A stretch of 10,852 nucleotides of DNA. Origin: Gammaproteobacteria bacterium. GTDB taxonomy: Bacteria; Pseudomonadota; Gammaproteobacteria; Pseudomonadales; Azotimanducaceae. The notes below the pieces were generated by a model. That model worked only from the letters and a program-made list of their open reading frames with translations. It was not told where the DNA came from and made no database searches. A program made the translations under genes and the position numbers. The stretch spans positions 3,795 to 14,646 of the forward strand of contig PAMR01000040.1 of the NCBI GenBank assembly GCA_002708205.1, given 5' to 3'. This document shows positions 7,100 through 10,852 of the stretch, in pieces (position 1 is the stretch's first letter; each line of letters begins with the position of its first letter).

Positions 7100-8238
7100 C
7101 AACGCAGCCCCAATCCGCGCGCGATAACTCCACGAAGAATTTCACGCGTTCCACCACGAATAGTAAAAGAAGGAGCATGCAATAACGTTTTCTCTAACGC
7201 GAGTCTCAATGGATGAGTAGACTCTAATCGCGGCATAACAAGACGTACTAATTCGGGAAGTTGTTTCTCAAAATCATTACCCAACGACTTTACCAATGCG
7301 GCCTCTGTTGCTGGATTTTTCCCGTCCTGCAACATGGCAGCGACCGAAATAGACATTTGTCGAAGGGTTATGATATGGCTAGCCAATCGTCCTATTAAAT
7401 CGACAGCTGCCGGATCAGATTGAGGACCAGCAAGACGCACAAATTCCACGAAGACACGAAATGCAGAGAGGAAACGTTCTGGGCCGCTGCGCTCATATCC
7501 TAACTCGCTCGTAACTTGATCCCATCCATTACCAGGCTCACCGATTACCTCGTCGGAACTAACAAAATAGTCAGTAAATACCACTTCATTAAAATCTTCA
7601 TCTCCTGCGATATTAACAATAGGCCGGACCGATACCCCTTCCCCTTTAAGATCTACCAATACCTGAGACAATCCCGCATGCCGGTTCTGACCCGGTGGTT
7701 CGCTCCGTACTAGCGCAATCATGTATTGGTTTCGATGCGCATCCGTAGACCATAGCTTTGTACCATTGACAACCCATCCTCCACCTACTTCAGTCGCCCG
7801 AGTGCGAACTGAAGCGAGATCTGAACCACTATCGGGCTCGCTCATTCCAATAGAAAAATACGATTCCCCCCGCACGATTCCAGGAAGGTATTTCATTCGT
7901 TGTGCCTCTGTTCCGTACTTCAACATCAACGGACCACTTTGCCTATCCGCTATCCAGTGAGCACTCACTGGAGCTCCAGCTGCTAAAAGTTCTTCCGTTA
8001 CAACATAACGCTCAAAAAAAGTCCGCTCGGCACCGCCGTATTTTTTTGGCCAGGTCATTCCAATCCAACCTTTCTCCCCCAAAGCAGATGAAAAACTAGG
8101 GGAATGTCCTTCATTGAAATCCGAATTGCGTTCGTAGCCCTCAGGTAACTGCAATTCAATAAACTCTCGAACTTCCGACCGCAGGGCTTCAGCCTTCAAT
8201 GGCAGCTCCGCGGGTTCAAAACTTAGGCCCTCGAACAT
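7099..8238 (-). CDS. Acyl-CoA dehydrogenase, large catalytic subunit
   Basis: Flavoenzyme that introduces an alpha-beta double bond into an acyl-CoA and passes electrons to electron-transfer flavoprotein in the cytoplasm. From ATG at 8238 it is 379 residues, a normal length. GWIGMTWPKKYGGA (57-70) is the N-terminal domain signature. FSIGMSEPDSGSDLASVRTR (128-147) is the FAD/substrate loop, and WVVNGTKLWSTDAH (155-168) follows in the beta-domain. Glu249 in LGYERSGPERF matches the position used by isovaleryl-CoA and long-chain dehydrogenases for the catalytic base. The alternative site near the C-terminus reads IRGGTREILRG (360-370), with glycine where medium-chain enzymes have glutamate. The start is ATG at 8238, not the upstream TTG (8250), because GGAG lies six bases before the ATG. 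It overlaps the small-subunit gene by one base, so the two probably form one operon and one complex. The chain length or ring type of the substrate is not readable from sequence. Confidence 0.94.
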   Translation of the reverse strand: MFEGLSFEPAELPLKAEALRSEVREFIELQLPEGYERNSDFNEGHSPSFSSALGEKGWIGMTWPKKYGGAERTFFERYVVTEELLAAGAPVSAHWIADRQSGPLMLKYGTEAQRMKYLPGIVRGESYFSIGMSEPDSGSDLASVRTRATEVGGGWVVNGTKLWSTDAHRNQYMIALVRSEPPGQNRHAGLSQVLVDLKGEGVSVRPIVNIAGDEDFNEVVFTDYFVSSDEVIGEPGNGWDQVTSELGYERSGPERFLSAFRVFVEFVRLAGPQSDPAAVDLIGRLASHIITLRQMSISVAAMLQDGKNPATEAALVKSLGNDFEKQLPELVRLVMPRLESTHPLRLALEKTLLHAPSFTIRGGTREILRGVIARGLGLR

Positions 8239-8244
8239 AGTCTT

Positions 8245-8248
8245 CTCC
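8245..8248 (-). promoter_or_regulatory. Ribosome-binding site deciding the large-subunit start
   Basis: GGAG on the minus strand with six bases before the ATG at 8238. The upstream TTG at 8250 overlaps this element, so the ATG is the likely start and the longer reading is not. Confidence 0.7.
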
Positions 8249-8304
8249 AATTGGATAATTAAAACCTAGACCGTCCGGCATAGCATTGCAATTCAAACGC
8301 CAGG

Positions 8305-8310
8305 TATGAT
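8305..8310 (+). promoter_or_regulatory. Possible -10 element upstream of the orphan gene
   Basis: TATGAT matches the sigma-70 -10 consensus in five of six positions and lies 23 bases before the ATG at 8334. No good -35 lies 16-18 bases upstream; the nearest TTGCAA (8286-8291) is too close. Any leader would be very short, so this is weak. Confidence 0.2.
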
Positions 8311-8333
8311 GCTGCCAGATAGGAATAGTTTTT

Positions 8334-8729
8334 ATGAATGCAACAGACATAGAGCTGGCGTTGAGACCAATACTCGACGAAATCGAAAAACGGTCAGTTT
8401 TGGTAGACCCTTTTGTAGACAAGGAAACCTACAGAATTTACCTCGCTACGCTGTGGTCCAACCTGGTGCTTAAACCTGAAGAGGCGGGGTTGCTCGAAGA
8501 AGACTTAGAAGCCGCACACGACATCATCAACATACAAGCTCATCAAGTGCTGGGAGAAGAAGAGGCGATTACCGAGTCGTTCCGTTTTATCAACTCTCGG
8601 CCTGGTGAAAAAGCTATGGAAATGGCAAAACTGTCAAAGACACACAAAGAACTGCTCGCCTACTTTTCTTCCATGATCTTGGATCCGGATGGACATAAAC
8701 GGTGGATGGACGAGGTCCGAAAAAAATGA
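8334..8729 (+). CDS. Uncharacterised small acidic protein
   Basis: 131 residues; I do not recognise the family. It looks soluble, with no signal peptide or membrane span. It is acidic (about 26 Asp/Glu against about 17 Lys/Arg), though the tail RKK is basic. Most of it should be alpha-helical, with helices around 3-20, 30-46, 50-78 and 90-114, broken by PF (26-27), KPEE (47-50) and DPDG (117-120). Only two tryptophans (41, 124) and no cysteines are present. The ATG at 8334 is preceded by AGGA nine bases upstream. Support for it being real: a sensible ribosome-binding site, normal amino-acid use with no long low-complexity stretch, and a fit in an otherwise empty interval between the divergent dehydrogenase operon and the convergent YjbQ gene (21-base gap). 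It is alone on its strand and its job cannot be inferred from its neighbours. A small regulator or adaptor-like helical bundle is possible, but I see no DNA-binding motif. Confidence 0.75.
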   Translation: MNATDIELALRPILDEIEKRSVLVDPFVDKETYRIYLATLWSNLVLKPEEAGLLEEDLEAAHDIINIQAHQVLGEEEAITESFRFINSRPGEKAMEMAKLSKTHKELLAYFSSMILDPDGHKRWMDEVRKK

Positions 8730-8750
8730 TCTGGTAGACAATTTACCCGC

Positions 8751-9155
8751 TCATGCTAGATGTATGAGAACCTCACGCACACTCGAACGGTAGCGGTGCT
8801 CCCATAAAAAAATTCCTTGCCATACTCCTAATGCAAGTGACCCATTCAATACGGGAATTGACACACTGGTTGCGGTTATCACTGACTTGATATGAGCCGG
8901 CATATCATCGATCCCCTCTTGATTGTGGGTGTAAGCTCCGTCGTTTTCAGGTGCCAAACGGTTCATCCAGTTCTGTAAATCGACCTGGACGGCCGGATCG
9001 GCATTTTCTTGAATAATCAAGCTCGCGGACGTATGCCTAATAAAGAGTGTTACCAGACCATCAAGGAGTTCTGTTTGGTTAACTGCCTTCTCCACCCTAT
9101 CTGTCAGATCGTAAAAACCTGGGCCGTCGACCGACACCTCTTCAGCGATAATCAT
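8751..9155 (-). CDS. yjbQ: YjbQ-family (UPF0047) protein
   Basis: 134 residues from the chosen start, a typical length for the family (about 130-140). The signatures are clear: LFIRHTSASLIIQENADP (37-54), EGIDDMPAHIKSV (80-92) and GVWQGIFLWEHR (110-121). The histidines in HTSA, AHIK and WEHR are conserved. Weak thiamine-phosphate-synthase activity has been reported for family members, and annotations often say secondary thiamine-phosphate synthase enzyme, but the physiological role is unsettled. Start: ATG at 9155 has GGAG five bases upstream. The longer frame from a TTG at 9191 adds 12 residues absent from relatives. It lies 63 bases after the TRAP large permease on the same strand and could be the last gene of that transcript. 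It meets the orphan gene head-on across 21 bases, with no evident terminator between them. The family call is firm; the function is not. Confidence 0.93.
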   Translation of the reverse strand: MIIAEEVSVDGPGFYDLTDRVEKAVNQTELLDGLVTLFIRHTSASLIIQENADPAVQVDLQNWMNRLAPENDGAYTHNQEGIDDMPAHIKSVITATSVSIPVLNGSLALGVWQGIFLWEHRYRSSVREVLIHLA

Positions 9156-9160
9156 CCCTG

Positions 9161-9164
9161 CTCC
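9161..9164 (-). promoter_or_regulatory. Ribosome-binding site deciding the YjbQ start
   Basis: GGAG on the minus strand, five bases before the ATG at 9155. It favours this start over the TTG at 9191, and the protein then begins where family members begin. Confidence 0.65.
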
Positions 9165-9218
9165 GTTCACGCATCTTAAACTAAAAAGCAATAACGCCTA
9201 TAAAGCTTATTCATTTGG

Positions 9219-10490
9219 CTATAGAAACCACAGTGACAGAAATGGCACGTAGGTAATGACCATTAGCGCAATCAAAAGTACAACCATGAAGGGCCAACAA
9301 GCGGCATACAGTTGAAGGATTGGCTTCTTGAATCGATAGCTCGAAATAAATAGATTCATTCCGATTGGTGGTGTGAAATATCCTATCTGGAGATTCGCTA
9401 GAAATATTATACCTAGGTGAACGGGATGCACACCGTACCCTACCGCTATAGGTAAGATTAGCGGAACCATAATAATAATCGCTGAAAAAACGTCGAGCAA
9501 TGCTCCCAAAATTAATAACATGACGTTCAGTAGTATAAGAAATGCAATCCGGCTATCAACATGCGCGCGGATAAATTCAAATAGGGTTTGTGGGATCTCC
9601 GAATCCACGAGGTAGTTGGTGAAAGCAAGAGCGGCCCCTAGTATTAGGATAATGCTCCCCACCATAACCATCGATTCCCGGATGACCTCAGGGAGCTTTT
9701 TCAACGGAACTTCCTTATATATAAAAACCTCAATAATGATGACGTAGATGGCGGTGACCGCTGCAGCCTCCGAGATGGCAAAGTAACCCGAGTACACTCC
9801 TCCCAATACCGCAAACGGTAACGCTAGTTCCCAACGGGCCGCCTTGATGGACAACAATACCTCGGCAACAACAAACTCAGTACGAGGAACGCTTCGATGA
9901 CGCCAAATTGCCCAGACCGATAACGCCAATATCATCACCATCACCGGCGCTATACCTGCCAAAAAAAGTTGGGATATTGTAAAGCTCTCTCCCACCCCTA
10001 ACTGTTGAGCAACAATTCCATAAAGGATGAGAGGTAGGGATGGAACGATCAAAAGCCCAAGACTCCCCGATGCGGTTACGAGACCAAGACTAAAACGCTC
10101 TCCATATCCACTTTGAGTCAGCATCGGAAATAACAACGCACCTAATGCCACGATAGTAACCCCGGATGCACCCGTCAGAGCCGTAAAAACGGCGCACGCT
10201 AGGAAGCCCACAATCGCCAAACCAGCTGGCATCCATCCAAAGAGCGATCGCGTCAAATTCATTAAACGTTCAGATGTTTTCGATTCAGCCATTAGGTAGC
10301 CAGCAAATGTAAATAGCGGCAGCGCTACCAATAAAGGGGTGTCGGTAATTCGATACAGCTCAATGGCGACAACCGCGAGATCGACATCGGTAGCCACAAA
10401 ACCTAGCATCGCAGCGCCAAACACCACTGCAAATAATGGGGCACCTAAAAGTGCTGATAAAACAAGGAGGATGATTCCTAAGTAGATCAC
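9219..10490 (-). CDS. dctM: TRAP transporter large permease (DctM-type)
   Basis: Inner-membrane component of a tripartite ATP-independent periplasmic transporter, which uses the sodium or proton gradient to take up an organic acid delivered by a periplasmic binding protein. From the chosen GTG it is 423 residues, the usual length, and consists almost wholly of hydrophobic segments (about a dozen membrane or re-entrant spans by eye). PLLVALPLFTFAGYLMAE (52-69), FTALTGASGVTIVALG (102-117) and TASGSLGLLIVPSLPLILYG (139-158) are family blocks. Near the end, NLQIGYFTPPIGMNLF matches the conserved C-terminal motif. The frame could start at a GTG at 10541, but the added 17 residues are hydrophilic. 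The GTG at 10490 instead overlaps the small-permease stop as GTGA (10490-10487), the classic dctQ-dctM arrangement with translational coupling. The substrate is unknown because the binding protein is not in the window. The symbol denotes family only, not dicarboxylate specificity. Confidence 0.95.
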   Translation of the reverse strand: MIYLGIILLVLSALLGAPLFAVVFGAAMLGFVATDVDLAVVAIELYRITDTPLLVALPLFTFAGYLMAESKTSERLMNLTRSLFGWMPAGLAIVGFLACAVFTALTGASGVTIVALGALLFPMLTQSGYGERFSLGLVTASGSLGLLIVPSLPLILYGIVAQQLGVGESFTISQLFLAGIAPVMVMILALSVWAIWRHRSVPRTEFVVAEVLLSIKAARWELALPFAVLGGVYSGYFAISEAAAVTAIYVIIIEVFIYKEVPLKKLPEVIRESMVMVGSIILILGAALAFTNYLVDSEIPQTLFEFIRAHVDSRIAFLILLNVMLLILGALLDVFSAIIIMVPLILPIAVGYGVHPVHLGIIFLANLQIGYFTPPIGMNLFISSYRFKKPILQLYAACWPFMVVLLIALMVITYVPFLSLWFL

Positions 10491-10852
10491 GGATCGCGTC
10501 CACTCACGGGAACGATGGTTTGAATGAGATAACGACCACACATTACAAAGGCTGCGAAGGGAATAACTAACTCACAAATCCAAGCTGGAATACGTCCGAT
10601 CCCTGGTGCCTGGTCTTGAAAGTCCCAAGTAATAAAGTCTATTGAGTACCAGCCGAGTGCCCCACAGACAATAGCTGAAAATAGATTAGTGAACCGTTCA
10701 ATCAATAATCGATATCGAGAGCCTACTAACCGAGTGACTGCATCTATTCGAATGTGACCGTTGTTTGAAGATGCGACCATCGCACCAACCATAGTCACCC
10801 AAAGAACCGCCACTCGGACTAGATCATCACCCCAAAATAATCCCGTCCCTGC
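10487..10852 (-). CDS. dctQ: TRAP transporter small permease (DctQ-type), N-terminus cut by window edge
   Basis: Small membrane subunit that pairs with the large permease and helps dock the solute-binding protein. 121 residues are visible in a frame open to the right edge; typical length is 150-190, so the first membrane helix and start are outside. The segment DDLVRVAVLWVTMVGAMVAS (9-28), ending in NNGHIRIDAV (30-39), is the family core, an acidic pair plus arginine before a membrane span and the H-I-x-I-D motif after it. PAWICELVIPFAAFVM (89-104) is the typical last helix, entered by a proline-aromatic pair. A GTG at 10813 lies inside the frame, but the conserved residues upstream (GLFWGDDLVR, 4-13) show the gene begins further right. 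It overlaps dctM by four bases. A dctP-type binding protein gene may lie upstream, beyond the edge. Confidence 0.92.
   Translation of the reverse strand, partial: AGTGLFWGDDLVRVAVLWVTMVGAMVASSNNGHIRIDAVTRLVGSRYRLLIERFTNLFSAIVCGALGWYSIDFITWDFQDQAPGIGRIPAWICELVIPFAAFVMCGRYLIQTIVPVSGRDP

Noticed and set aside
7516..8099. Plus-strand reading frames inside the acyl-CoA dehydrogenase region
   Set aside because: They are antisense to a confidently identified gene and show no protein-like pattern or ribosome-binding site.
8216..8422. Minus-strand reading frame covering the dehydrogenase upstream region and the start of the orphan gene
   Set aside because: It overlaps both the start of the large dehydrogenase subunit and the orphan gene, and its sequence is not protein-like.
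10491..10541. Longer dctM start at GTG 10541
   Set aside because: It would add a hydrophilic tail and a 55-base overlap with dctQ. The GTGA junction at 10487-10490 is the usual arrangement.
1..10852. CRISPR arrays, tRNA genes, insertion sequences, phage or defence genes
   Set aside because: No regularly spaced repeats, no cloverleaf-like intergenic segment and no transposase, integrase, nuclease or toxin motifs were found; all gaps are about 110 bases or less.

Overview
This window looks like chromosomal DNA from a free-living, probably uncultured, heterotrophic proteobacterium. A gammaproteobacterium is the best guess. It carries a canonical glutaminyl-tRNA synthetase, which is typical of gammaproteobacteria but not exclusive to them. 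Base composition is balanced by eye, genes are tightly packed, and there are TRAP transporter and acyl-CoA catabolism genes of the kind common in marine lineages. No ribosomal RNA gene, recognisable tRNA, CRISPR array, insertion sequence, integrase or phage gene was seen. The taxonomic call is an inference from gene content only.

Layout from left to right: (1) a minus-strand CaiB/BaiF (family III) CoA-transferase, cut by the left edge at its C-terminus; (2) minus-strand glnS; (3) divergently from glnS, a plus-strand block holding an exported transglutaminase-like protein, then a zinc-free MDR-family NADPH oxidoreductase joined by an ATGA overlap to an exported methyltransferase-like protein; (4) a convergent minus-strand pair of overlapping acyl-CoA dehydrogenase subunits, one large with a visible catalytic glutamate and one small and reduced; (5) a lone plus-strand 131-residue protein of unknown function; (6) a minus-strand run of TRAP small permease (cut by the right edge), TRAP large permease and a YjbQ-family protein. 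Every gap between genes is about 110 bases or less, so there is no long non-coding stretch.

How the genes may work together: the TRAP permeases would import an organic acid (their solute-binding protein is not in the window). The CoA-transferase could activate an acid to its CoA thioester, the two-subunit acyl-CoA dehydrogenase could desaturate an acyl-CoA, and the MDR reductase could handle an enone or enal. These genes are in separate transcription units on both strands, so a single shared pathway is only a hypothesis. glnS and yjbQ look like unrelated housekeeping or conserved genes.

I did not find a clear new biological system. The items most worth a second look are the signal-peptide-bearing methyltransferase translationally coupled to an oxidoreductase, the exported transglutaminase-like protein with an unrecognised N-terminal half, and the 131-residue orphan. 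Many starts had to be moved from the longest possible reading frame. Where I did this, the ribosome-binding site, overlap or family alignment that decided it is given.
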